This document shows positions 13,176-24,641 of a DNA stretch of 64,000 bases, piece by piece. The number at the start of each line of letters is the position of its first letter. Position 1 is the first letter of the stretch. The notes beneath the pieces were generated by a model. That model did not search any database, was not told where the DNA came from, and saw only the letters and a program-made list of their open reading frames with translations. A program made the position numbers and the translations under genes. This DNA is from Lineus longissimus (Eukaryota; Nemertea; Pilidiophora; Heteronemertea; Lineidae), in assembly GCF_910592395.1 (NCBI RefSeq), contig NC_088311.1, forward strand, positions 9,612,501 through 9,676,500, in the 5' to 3' direction.

Positions 13176-15744
13176 GCACAGCACGTCAATTTCTTTTTTA
13201 CTAACATTATTAACTCTGGGTCTGTCTCTACGTTCCGAAGGGTGGACACGGTGAATTCGAAACTAAGCTTTGCGACTCAACTGGTACTGCTGTCAAAGTA
13301 AAATTGCTCTCAAATCCTTTGATCTCCAGCATGTCCCACTGCAAGGCTTTGTTATCGTTCCCTGCCTTACTCCAGTAATACGTCGCCGTGCACAAGGCCA
13401 TAGGAATCAGGCTGCTGGGAAAAGTTGATGATACTATTATATCTGTCTGCTGACAGGGAAAGTACGCATGCCTTGCGTTGCTCCAAAACGCTTCCAACGC
13501 TGATAAAACATCAACACTATATATTTATGCATGTATTATTCAAAAGAAGAGCTGTCATCATATCCTCCCCTATCAAAACTTGAGCACTGTACATTTTAAT
13601 TGTGATTTGCAAAATTTAATTTCTAACCTCGCAAAAAGTAGCAGAAATGAAGCCCATCCGCCGGAGATAACATCGCCTTTCATTCATGTCTTTTATTGAC
13701 ATTTCGTCAATCGTGCGCAAGCCACCATCAGAACACTAACAAACAGCCACGTGCCGCTTCCAACGCTCGATTCGTTGTAACAATTGACTGCTGACCCGAT
13801 GAACCAAATCAAACAATGGATTTTCGTCTTTGCTGCGACTTCAGGCGATTCAACTCCATGACAACACTTCGTGTGTTGCCGTTTTTTACCGTCTGATTGT
13901 TGTGACAGGTTGTGTTTGCTTTGTCAGCACGTGTATTATCTCGATCCCGGCGCCTCGTGCCTTTTGCTGCATCTACTGATTCATAATCACAGACAGCGTA
14001 AGAACACATTCCTTCAATACATTTGCGTAAAGAATATAACGCATTCTTGCTACCTATTTCCAGTCAAACTTATTCCCGAATATTATTGGAGGTCTAAAGG
14101 GTTTTACTGATAGGATGTGATACTTCAATGTTCCAGTCAGAGGATCTAAACAAATAATATTCATGAAGCTTCTATTAGGATTATTGCTAATGCTTTCAAG
14201 TTGCCAACTCTTTTACATGACTTTGACATTTCGTTAGGATGTGATAAAAGTATTCAACGACTTGTACATGTAGATCAAAAATATACTGGATACATATACA
14301 TTGCCTATGCATGAACACGCCAATGTGTTAACACGTTTAGGATCTAATGACAAAGAAATCTTGTCTTTGTATTTGATTGTTATTCTTTTCGGTAGCAGCT
14401 CAATATTTAAATTGGCTTTTTACAGGGGCTAAACCTGCATGTAATCATCAGACCAAAAGTCTCTCGTTGATTATGAGAGTATGTGAATAAAACATTACGT
14501 GGTTGTCTGTATGTTTACATGCACGAATGCGCTTATTTGTTATGTCTAAAGATATCGCGAAGTGGTCACCGTTTCAGTTTCAACTTTAAATTCAACTGTT
14601 ACAAGTCCTTTTTTAGTACATGATTCTGAGGAGTCATAAGAACAATTCTGCCGGAAACGATTTACTGAGAGAGATGTACATTGCATGTACTTTTATTGAT
14701 GATTGTGATTGACAGCGACTTGACAATCACGTGTGATTGACCACGTGGTACCAATTCGTTTAAGAAGCCGCATAGGGATATTGGTTCAACTTCAAAACTA
14801 TATTTGTGTCAATTGAACAGAGCACAAAACGATCAATAACAACAACAACGTTTGGATATACACATATCTTACCCAAAAAGGAAAATAGAAATCCAATTGA
14901 GTATAGAAGTATATACAACTTATAGTATCCACAAAAGTAATCCATAGTGATTGTGCTCCTCATCTAGACTAATAAACACGAAACTTAAATTCATATCACA
15001 TTGAAACAGCGTATCTAATCCATGCTTTCGGGGAGGCTAACACTGGCATGACTGAGCTAGTCCACCGCTGCAATATCTTAAATGCGAGTTGCATTTTATG
15101 CTCCACTACGAAGCGTCGACTACGCACAGTCAGCGCTGAATGACGGCAAACCAGGTGGTGCACCAACAGCCTTGCAGCTACGATCAGCCAAGTGAGCAGA
15201 GCCACCGGCGAGAATGCTCGTGTATTTGACGCGCGTGTTCGGCGAGGGATTGGATGCTGCATCATAGGCTGTGTGGCGTTCTTTACTATTTTCCATTGTC
15301 ACATTAAAAAAAAGAAAATAGTACACGTTTTCAATTTGCATTTTTGATCAAATCACATTTTTGCGGAATTCCTCCCTTTTCCTACTTTCTGACGAAGGCA
15401 TTACATCATTGGAATCATATCTTTCCAGACATGACGGTGAATGTTTACCCGCAAGAGGCATGAACTACATGATATTTGCCAGATACTGTACGCTAGTCAA
15501 AATCTGGAAGATTTTGCAACCCTTACGAAGAGATATAAACGACAAAGTAGGAAGGATGTAAACGTACTAAATAGCTTTTTTCCAAAAAGTCAATTTCAGT
15601 TTTGAACAATTATTAAAAGATGACAATTTACGAGCTTTGCTTAAATGAATCGGCTCAGTACTTGATGAGACGACAGACGCGTTCTCCGTAGGGCTTGCAA
15701 AACCTCCCTATTAAGAAAGAATACGAAAACGAGTGATTTAATTG

Positions 15745-15760
15745 TTTATTTTTATTTATT
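15745..15760 (-). terminator. Candidate poly(A) signals of the XKR gene
   Basis: On the minus strand this stretch contains overlapping AATAAA motifs about 425-440 bases past the XKR stop codon, a plausible end for its 3' untranslated region. Confidence 0.4.
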
Positions 15761-16183
15761 TCTCCATTTGATCGGATGGATTCATTCCTGGCTGTGATAA
15801 TTGCCGTGTTTATGGGGATGTATTATTGGTGGTTCCCCATCATCTCATATGTAGACTACAAAAGTTACGCTTGGGAAGGGGGGTTGCAGTCCCTGCACGC
15901 TATGGTGCATCTGTGAAATTATAAATATTGATGTAAAAATTAGCATTTTAGATAGTACTCTATGGGGGAGGGGGTGCGGGGAGACTCAGCATGGTACCGG
16001 ATACTCTTATGACATGTTGAAAATATTGACTGACCCCTCAATGTTGTGCTTACGACTACTGTTGATAGTTTTAAACAACCGTAATCAAAAGTACAATTCT
16101 AATTTGCCAAGTTGAGCTAATATAATGTTAATGCTTTCAAACAACCATTATCGAAAATATGATTCAAATATGTCAGGTTTAGT

Positions 16184-16839
16184 CTATGTCATTTCAACAT
16201 TATTCGCAAGGCTATATTGCACGTTACCTCGCTTATCGCTCGCTGGTTTACGTTTACAGCAATTAAGATGACGGGGCTTGAGGCCGACATAATAGAATAT
16301 CATAAATAGGACACCAAGGCCAAATCCAACGATGATGAAGACCAGTGCTGGCAAATGGTACCACTCATGACTATTTGGCGTGAGAACGAACCACACCACA
16401 ACCATAGATACGTTTTCAACAAAAACTATGACGTAGTATGTAATATATGGCCATCGTTTGTACCCATTTGTTGTATTCCAGTCTGTGAAAATGAAAACAA
16501 ATCCTATGACGAAACTGAACGGAATCTCCGCCACAGATAAATTTTCTCTCGGGAATCGGCGAGATACGGCGTATATTGTCCCAAGTATCCAATGAAACAG
16601 AATGACAGATAAGACAACGAAGTACCGTACTACGGAGGCCAGTAAAGAAAATGCAAGTATGCGTGGTCCAATCATCAGAAACCGCCATACAAATATTAGG
16701 AAGAGATCCAAGTAACTTAATGGTGCTGATTTGGAGTTTGTCTCCGGTTCTTGGCTCAATCTGTAGACACGTGCTTGGGAGACTAAGGCGTTGGTGCAAC
16801 TCATCCAGGAGAATGAGCACGATACTGTTTGAACTATCA
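16184..16839 (-). CDS. XKR exon 3 (terminal)
   Basis: Acceptor CATTTCAG|TGATAG; the phase matches exon 2. It encodes the remaining helices and a short cytosolic tail (residues about 405-433) ending NNVEMT and TAG. The tail shows no DxxD-type caspase site. Confidence 0.85.
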
Positions 16840-18105
16840 CTGAAATGGGAAATCACGAGAACTTTAATAATTAGCGTCAAAAGACATTTTCAAATTCCGA
16901 GTGGATTAAACTTTATTTGAATCGCCACTTTACTTGCAGACCATTGTCAAAATATTACTATCGGCAGGCTATGTGTTGTACTATCAAAATTACCTTCTCG
17001 TGTTATAAGTTTACATTCCTTAAAAACTTACGTCTTAACCATGATTGTTGTCCCTGGTTCAACAGAATATAAAGCTGTAGCGCTAACTGTGGTGCCGCCT
17101 CGGTAAAGGACTCAACTAGGTTAAGAATGGCAATAGTGCTCCGTGTAGCCTTGATCCGTGCGAGGTAATACATTCGGTCAAAGCGATTCCCAGCCCGACG
17201 GACTTGAATGTAATACCATGCACTCTCCAAATATCTGTAACGACAACATCAAGAACTTGTCTTATAAAAAAGGACAGCACTAAAGCAAAATTATTGGTTG
17301 GTTGGTATTAGTTGATTGGGGAGGTTGACTCAGTGACTCATCCGGATCGGTATACGCACCGATCGCAAATGTACAACAAATTTGGCGTTTTTCTACTATC
17401 CGTATATATACAAGTATAAAGATCCGTGATACAAGCAAGTCGCTGTCCTCAACCTCCCTAGACAGTGAATGTAACCGATGGGCTATGAGGTAGTAGAGAC
17501 CCCTAGTGGCGACGGTAGTTGCCATACATTTAGTTTCTCTTTAAAGTCAAGAATTAGACAAGACTTCAGCAGCAATTACATACATTCAATGCACATTGTA
17601 CTTTCAAGTGAGTGAATGAAAAATAAAAGGCTCTGCCTAATAACTTAGTCCTTGGAACTAACCTTAAGAAAGGCCCAATGAAAAGCAAGCTGCACAGAAT
17701 CCGGACGAACCAGATGCACAGCGGCTGTCCATCCTGCTTTGACTGGTACTTTTCCAATGTTATGTACTCTTGGTAGTAGCAATACGTGTTGATGGCGATG
17801 ATGAAGAGTGACGCCACGATAACTATAATCAGAGTCAGCCAGAAGAACCAGAATTCGTGTCCTTTGGAATAGAGATACGCAGTGAATATGTCGGAACCAG
17901 TGTCGCCAATGCACATCAAAGCAAAACATATCTGCAAGAATATTTGCAGTCCGCTCGCATTGATATGGCTGTGGTCCTCTCCGTCGACTTCGTCGAAAAC
18001 AGTTTTTGAAGCAGGTTGCTCAGGATCTCGAAGTGCTCTTAGTACAATTGATGTGTTCTTTAGACATGGCTCCTTCTTCAGGAAAAACTTCGATAACGAC
18101 TCCAT
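16184..18105 (-). CDS. XK-related (XKR/CED-8 family) membrane protein, three exons
   Basis: Exons on the minus strand are 18105-17663, 17234-17032 and 16839-16184. They join in phases 2 and 1 into 433 residues. Family marks are the helix-rich body, GDTGSDIFTAYLY around residues 67-79, and ESFTEAAPQLALQLYIL in exon 2, the XK-family signature. XKR proteins are multi-pass plasma-membrane proteins. XKR8, XKR4, XKR9 and nematode CED-8 act in phosphatidylserine exposure during apoptosis and are activated by caspase cleavage. Residues 38-41 read DEVD followed by G, in the predicted cytosolic N terminus; that position recalls CED-8, whose cleavage site is N-terminal. The ATG at 18105 is the first in this open frame, but an additional upstream exon is possible. 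Assignment to the family is firm; a scramblase role and caspase control are inferred. Confidence 0.88.
17032..17234 (-). CDS. XKR exon 2
   Basis: Acceptor TTACAG|ATATTTGG and donor AGAC|GTAAGT, 203 nt, phase 2 to phase 1. It carries the most conserved XK block, EAAPQLALQLYIL. Confidence 0.85.
17663..18105 (-). CDS. XKR exon 1
   Basis: Starts at ATG 18105 and ends at donor AG|GTTAGT, phase 2. It encodes the N-terminal tail with DEVDG and the first membrane helices, through FIGPFLR. Confidence 0.85.
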
Positions 18106-18649
18106 GTCCTCCCCCTCTTTGATTACTAGTCCTAAAAAAGTCCTTGCGGCGTTAAAGCTCCATGATACGTAGCGTCTCTGGTTCGTATGCAGTGAACCTG
18201 CGCTGCAGAAATAGAAGTAAAGGTGGATATAAGACTCATCTTAAACTTATTTTCCACACGGAAACACTGCATAACTGCACCAATGCACGCACAATCCCTA
18301 GTACATGTACATCATGATTTCCTTGTGTCAAGACGTATCATGTACAAGCCAAGACTGGGTGATATGCGTCGATATTATCAAACTGTAATCAATTGTGTCA
18401 TGAATGCAGGTCGAGTGTATCAAAACCGAAATTGGACTGAGCGAGTGTAGGTTTCTATCCTATTCAACCCCCGGGCTTTCAATGCTGAATATCAGAACAC
18501 ACACTGCAATAGTACAACTGTATACCGGCAAGTCTTGCTAAACCGTGCTAAATATCGAAATGGCAATGTGGTGCTCGTCGTATATATACACGATCAGAAG
18601 TAAATACATTAAAATAACAAGCCAATGCCTTACCAGTAACCAAACAGTT
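18106..18649. other. XKR 5' flank up to the duplication boundary
   Basis: No TATA box or further exon could be assigned. This is unique sequence: it has no counterpart left of 44,526 in unit 2. Confidence 0.4.
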
Positions 18650-19369
18650 ATTTTAAAACACAGCTCAAACGCAAATTCAACATGCCTGCATGTATATGAC
18701 TCGTTTAATAGTAATACAAATAAATATGCAATACTAATAAGTTCAAGTATTTTCAAAGTGTGAACGATTTACAATGAACACGATAAGAACGTGGAAATGA
18801 CCTCGTGTCATAATTATGGTAACGTGTACCGACGACATTATCATGAAATAATTGATCAAGGTTATTGAAATATCACCACATTGAATTGACTCAAGAACTA
18901 TTACATCGATATTGTTGGCGCTCAAAAGCATCGAAAAAAGATCTTATCTGTTACAATGAATGCAATGAACCCATCTTGTAAGGAATATTCATGTATTGTG
19001 TACACTAAACTGCATAAGTTGTTGACCAAGAATCTCATGAGAATTTTATCTGAATTCACGCCCTGGGAAATTGCCTCTAGCTTGTGGTAGTAAGGAATGA
19101 TGCAACAACTCCATACCCCCATGTCCGCGAAAGTTCTGTCGAGAGAGGTGCGGAGATTTGCGGTTTTCATGTACGTGGAATAGTTTTCTTATCGGAGGAA
19201 CCTGCAGTGCAAGCGAGCGATGTTTCTCGCATGCGACAGATCATCATCGCGATCGCGAATTGTTAGTTTGCTGGGCGTTTACTGGTAATTATTTCAAAAT
19301 TGCTCAAGGCACACAAGATGACGATTATATACATACAAATAAAACCGACAAACATGACAGACAACTTAC

Positions 19370-19622
19370 CTGCTATGCTCATTTCCACCGCTTGCTTGTT
19401 CATCACTGATGCTTCTTTGGGTGCCACCATCCACGCTGCCGCTCAGCCGCGTGCTGATAGAGCCACCCCAGCTACTCTGGCTGACACTTAAACAGCTGTA
19501 ACGACGCCAAAAGCTGATGTTCGAACTGGCCTGACTTGCATCGTTAAGACTGCTGATATAGTTCAATATGTCACTTTTGTAACTGCTCATGATTTTTGAA
19601 ATGCTTGTTTTAGAACCTCGAT
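19370..19622 (-). pseudogene. Orphan CRTM-like exon, unit 1
   Basis: A 253-nt open exon with acceptor CTCCTTTAG|AT and donor AGCAG|GTAAGT. It is homologous to the C-terminal half of CRTM exon 2 (shared SKIMSSYKSDILNYISSLND), and begins in phase 1 and ends in phase 2 exactly as that exon does. It lacks the Cys repeats, and no signal-peptide or membrane exon is visible nearby. It could be a relic, or a working exon of an unrecognised gene. It is followed by other substitutions (RRYSCLSVSQSSW), so it is not a recent copy. Confidence 0.6.
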
Positions 19623-20877
19623 CTAAAGGAGAATAACACGTCTTACGCTTCGCAGATGAAACATTTGGAAAAATTAAAACATTCAAATTTTACGACGAAA
19701 AAGAGAAACTTTATGACCATATCGGGCCGGAATGACTATTGATCAGACGAGTAAATCTAGTCAGCCAACAATAGCACTGAACCAGAAAAGTGGGGCATCC
19801 ATGATTATACAAATGCGGATGTCTTGATAAAACTAAAAAAAGCGCGCTGGACTTCCTTTCAACGAAAACCTTCCACACTTTATACAAAATCTGCAGGCTT
19901 TTTTAACTGTTCACACTTCCTTCGACGGAAATGGTTTAGTTCATATATTCCGGATAAAATTATTTTGTGTTCTTAGAAAGCCGGGTCGCCCTCATTATCA
20001 GTCGTCAAATAACAGGTCTTACACGTTTTCCTCGTAAACGGGTTTTCCCCGATGTTACATGCATAAAGGACTTGCAAAGATACAAAAATGATATTTTAAC
20101 GATTATAAAAAAATGTAGTATACGAGGTGACTGTGTGTCTTCATCAAGCCCGGCAAGATAGTTCGTGGCTTTGCCACTTCAAATTTACGGCTGTGCCGAA
20201 TAAGGCTGAACACTTTCCTTTGTGTAGGGTGGCACTACACAGTGAGGGGGACGGCGTCGAGTATTGCGTCAAATAGGCCCCCGGGACACGGCACAAAGTG
20301 TTTCAGTTCTTTCTGAGGCCAAATTATATAACACAGCCACCATAATCTACACATTTGGAACTTTCGACCCAAAAGTTGTATTCATACAAGACTGGTCTAC
20401 TGTGCAATGTTAATGTTTTTATCGGCAAAATTTGAAGCGTTTTACAAATTTGTATACATAGAAGATGTTACTGCAAGAGCAGGCGATGTGTCTCTCGTAA
20501 ATAAGCTGTATCAACAAATTCATTCTCATTTGCTCGAAATTGTATAATTACAATTTGCAGGAGCGAATGTCCGGTATCTTCTTCAAGTTGTTTATATCCA
20601 TACATTGCCCATTGATGGAAGTAAGGTTAGTTCTACAAAACTGCACAAAAAAAACCAATATTTTCTATTCTAATGTTTTTAATGTACAATTCAACGAAGT
20701 TGTAGTTGTACTGGTAGAGCTTTGCATCTAAGGATAAATTGTACAAAGATGATCATAGACAAGCAAACCTACAGCTAATTTCCCCCTAAAACCGCGAGAT
20801 TTTCACTTCTGATGTTCGACGTTCAGAGAGTTACAAGAAAATCTGTAGCTAACAAATTTGTTGAAATTTAGAAATCA

Positions 20878-23800
20878 TCTATACTATAATGCGCGTTGTG
20901 GCCGCTAAATAGGAGGCGATTTTTGTTTCAAAATTGGGCCTCGGAAATGCGTCGAATTCTTGCAACTTTTGGCTTCGTAGGTGTGGATCATAAGTAAGAG
21001 TGTCACTGAGGGTGTCATACGTCGAATATCTTGGTGGTTTTGGAATAAATAACAACTTTTCAGAGAGCACGTCGACTGGAGAGCTCCGCTCATTCTCAAA
21101 AGCATACACAAACTTCATGCATATTCTCCCTGCCACATCAATATTAGCTTCCAGCACGTATGTAGTGCTATACAACCTGGTCCATGGTGCAGGGTATTAG
21201 CAGGGAGATTAATGATCAGCCGATTCTATTTTAGTTCTATTCGAGAAAAACTGACCGGAGTGATAAGGCAAATTCTGCAGGGTGGCCTACCGGAACATGC
21301 AGTCAGGGTATCAATAAACAGTTATGCCAGGATGGACAAAATATGTACAGTGGCCAGCGCTTGCTCTTTGATTTATTCTTTACTGATTGATGTTGTCAGT
21401 TTGAATTGCGTTCTGCACCTCTCCATGCGCCTGGCTTTGGTCCGACAGTGGCATTGGGTACGGGAGTGGGTAGGTGATATGCCTAATATGTGAGGCCCTT
21501 ATTTGGAACAGGACCTGCTGTCACTGGTCTCAATGCATTGCAACGTACTCTCTACTATACAACAGTAGAGCATTTCACTGTTGTCGATATCGCATTAAAC
21601 AGTGAACATTCTACTGTGTGTTTGCTTTTGCGCACATTCTCTGCGCAACGAAGAATACCATTGAATATTACATAAATATTGCATGTCAAGCCATAGAATA
21701 GTCAAAATTATTTGTCAGCTAAAAAATTATTTATACCTCATACTTTTAACCAAACCTTGAAGAAATCGGCCCAGCAGGTTTTGCACAGCGACCCAAACCA
21801 CTGTCAAAGTGATTTTTAATCGGCGGATACGCAAATCATGTATGGAGCCAAGACGTGTACATTATGTACTGTAGACAGTGTGTGTTTACATTAGCAGACG
21901 ATGTTTGTTTGAAGCGAGTCCAGGCCCAACTTGAATGCCTTGTACTTTCTGTTCGTGGATGTTACAGTCCCACCCAATGCAACCTACCTACTTTGTGGGT
22001 GTAATTCAAGACCCTGACAGTATCACTGTGCAACTTCCTGGCTTAAAACGCCGTAAATATGCTGTTTTTTATCGCCGATTTCGTCGAAATCTTAATGGCC
22101 GCCATTTGCAATATCGCGTCATCGATGACGTCAGCCGTGGAATAATGCCGTGGAAGAGTCAAAATTATCGCATGGCACGTGGTCGTGAATGACGCGACGT
22201 GATTGGCTCACATACTAATGAGGTATGATAATCTGGAATATTGTTGAATGACCACGTGTTTTTAATTTGTTCTATACATGTATATAGTTTTTGACTGTAG
22301 CCGAATAGACAATTTGAACTTGAAATTTTGACTCTTTTATTTCATTTTAGCAGTGAGGATGGACGGCTACAGGCGGTATCATTTCCAACAACATGTCACA
22401 ATAAGATACCTTTTTCCCCTATGTGCCAGGAGTATGAGGGGTTGGGGCGGTTAGGTCCTGTCATTCCCAGCCGCCAGTCACAATCTGGTAAATTTTTGTC
22501 TCAAGTATGAATTTTGGCAATGATTATGGGTCGGGGTCCTATCATTCCCAGCCGCGAGTCACAATCTGGTAACTTTCTGTCTCACGTATGAAATTTGGCA
22601 GTGATCAAGGGTCGGGGTCCTATTATTCACAGCCACAAGTCACAATCTGGTAACTTTTTGTCTCACATATAAAGATTGGCAGTGGTCATGGGTCGGGGTC
22701 CCATCATTCCCAGCCGTAAGTCACAATCAGGTAACTTTTTGTCTCACATATAAAGTTTGGCAGTGATCAGGGGTCAGGGTCCTATCATTCACAGCCACGA
22801 GTCACAATCTGGTAACTTTTTGTCTCACATATAAAGTTTGGCAGTGATCATGGGTCGGGGTCCTATCGTTCCCAGCCACGAGTCACAATCTGGTAACTTT
22901 TTGCCTCACGTATGAAGTTTGGCAGTGATCATGGGTCGGGGTCCTATCATTAACAGCCACGAGTCACAATCTGGTAACTTTTTGTCTCACGTATGAAGTT
23001 TGGCAGTGATCATGGGTCGGGGTCCTATCATTCACAGCCACGAGTCACAATCTGGTAACTTTTTGTCTCACATATGAAGTTTGGCAGTGATCATGGTTCG
23101 GGGTCCTATCATTAACAGCCACGAGTCACAATCTGGTAACTTTTTGTCTCACGTATGAAGTTTGGCAGTGATCATGGGTCGGGGTCCTATCATTCACAGC
23201 CACGAGTCACAATCTGGTAACTTTTTGTCTCACATATGAAGTTTGGCAGTGATCATGGTTCGGGGTCCTATCATTCCCAGCCACGAGTCACCATCTGGTA
23301 ACTTTTTGTCTCACGTATGAAGTTTGGCAGTGATCATGGGTCGGGGTCCTATCATTCACAGCCACGAGTCACAATCTGGTAACTTTTTGTCTCACATATG
23401 AAGTTTGGCAGTGATCATGGTTCGGGGTCCTATCATTCCCAGCCACGAGTCACAATCTGGTAACTTTTTGTCTCACGTATGAAGTTTGGCAGTGATCATG
23501 GGTCGGGGTCCTATCATTCACAGCCACGAGTCACAATCTGGTAACTTTTTGTCTCACATATAAAGTTTGGCAGTGGTCATGGGTCGGGGTCCCATCATTC
23601 CCAGCCGTAAGTCACAATCAGGTAACCTTTTGTCTCACATATAAAGTTTGGCAGTGATCAGGGGTCAGGGTCCTATCATTCACAGCCACGAGTCACAATC
23701 TGGTAACTTTTTGTCTCGCGTATGGGCCCACTCATTGTTAGTTCAAGAAGCGGATAATAGACGGCGAAAGCATCTGGCCAACTGTGAACTGTCCACTGTG

Positions 23801-24061
23801 TAAGCGGAAAATGGAGACAGTGAAGAGTTCACTGTTTTGTGCGGAGCATGCTCTGTGCATTGTGCAAAATAGCGTACTCCAATCAATCTATTGGGGGTTG
23901 CATGTAGATAGCAGCAATAAGTCCCTAAATGCAGTTCATTTCGTGTTTAACCTTTAATAAAACTTCAGTAACGTTAGAAATTTAATGTAGTTCAATCATC
24001 GTGCCCATTTAACTAATGTATATTACATTTTAACTTTGCCCGCTCCATGGGTATATGCTAG
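20878..24061 (+). mobile_element. Non-autonomous Helitron, 3,184 bp
   Basis: The left end is A|TCTATACTATAATGCG and the right end is GGGTATATGCTAG|T. This gives 5'-TC, 3'-CTAG, insertion between A and T, and no target duplication, all hallmarks of Helitrons. A weak hairpin (TGCCC, 7-base loop, GGGTA) precedes the 3' end. Unit 2 has the exact empty site (AAATCA|TGTGCTT, 48886/48887), which fixes both borders to the base. No Rep/helicase coding sequence is seen; an 81-bp minisatellite fills about 40% of it. Orientation follows the TC and CTAG ends. Confidence 0.85.
22450..23725. repeat. 81-bp minisatellite inside the Helitron, about 16 units
   Basis: Unit starts such as TCGGGGTCCTATCATTC recur every 81 bases (22531, 22612, 22693 and so on). 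In the middle, two unit types alternate (CACGTATGAAG then GGGTCGG; CACATATGAAG then GGTTCGG), giving a 162-bp higher-order repeat. A distinctive multi-unit block at about 22620-22830 recurs at about 23515-23710. The frame is not conserved, so I treat it as non-coding. Confidence 0.95.
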
Positions 24062-24421
24062 TGTGCTTAAACGGGACAAATGACGTTTTCCCTTTTCCCA
24101 CTATGTCGTCTTTGTGAATGGTCGTCGAATCCGTAAGGTTCTTGCCCTTCATTTACGTAGACTGAAATATGAAGAGGTTCATTATACATGATGCTGTTCA
24201 ACACAACCGTATATGGTTAGAAACATGAGAACAAAGAATTAAGACCGGTGTTATTCAAGGCTGTGACGAAATTTAATTGGTGTTGCCTTATCGACAGTCG
24301 TGCTCAGAGAGTGCTGAAATCCTGTCTTGCGCGCACGGCCGTCGGAAAACAAGGACGGATTATTTTCATTGGATAAAACGATCGTCGTTCATTCACATAC
24401 AATGTTAGACCGTAAAATTCT

Positions 24422-24641
24422 CTAATGATTTTCAAAATCAAATATGTTTGGGGCGACATACTGACCATAGGGCACTGCCATAGCTTCGGTGTTCCGTCTG
24501 TCCGCGCGCTCCTGAAGTAGCTTCATGACTCTTTTCTCTGCCACCTTTCCGCCAACAACTATCGGCAGGACGATCACCAAGACGAGGAAGACAACACTCA
24601 TTACTGCAAAGATGGCACCTTCCACTTCCGTGATGCCACCA
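24422..24641 (-). CDS. CRTM-1 exon 3 (membrane helix and tail)
   Basis: Acceptor AAATTTTAG|TGG restores the frame after phase 2. It encodes ITEVEG, the hydrophobic helix, the KVAEKR stop-transfer charges and ends FDFENH, TAG. Confidence 0.8.

Larger units (their letters stand above)
11950..16183. other. Mostly intergenic; 3' flank of the XKR gene
   Basis: Apart from the hairpin and the SINE-like stretch listed separately, I see nothing supportable. A minus-strand frame of about 90 codons at 13228-13497 has a fairly protein-like composition but no recognised domain or splice partner. Frames at 14996-15341 overlap one another on the same strand, and none is convincing. Confidence 0.4.

Noticed and set aside
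13228-13497. 89-codon minus-strand open frame
   Set aside because: Plausible residue mix but no domain or splice partner; could be chance.
20879-21175. 98-codon minus-strand open frame at the Helitron left end
   Set aside because: Lies inside the Helitron, has no similarity to Rep or helicase and is overlapped by another open frame on the same strand.
22450-23725. CRISPR-like regular repeats
   Set aside because: The whole 81-bp unit repeats with no unique spacers, and the host is an animal; this is a minisatellite.
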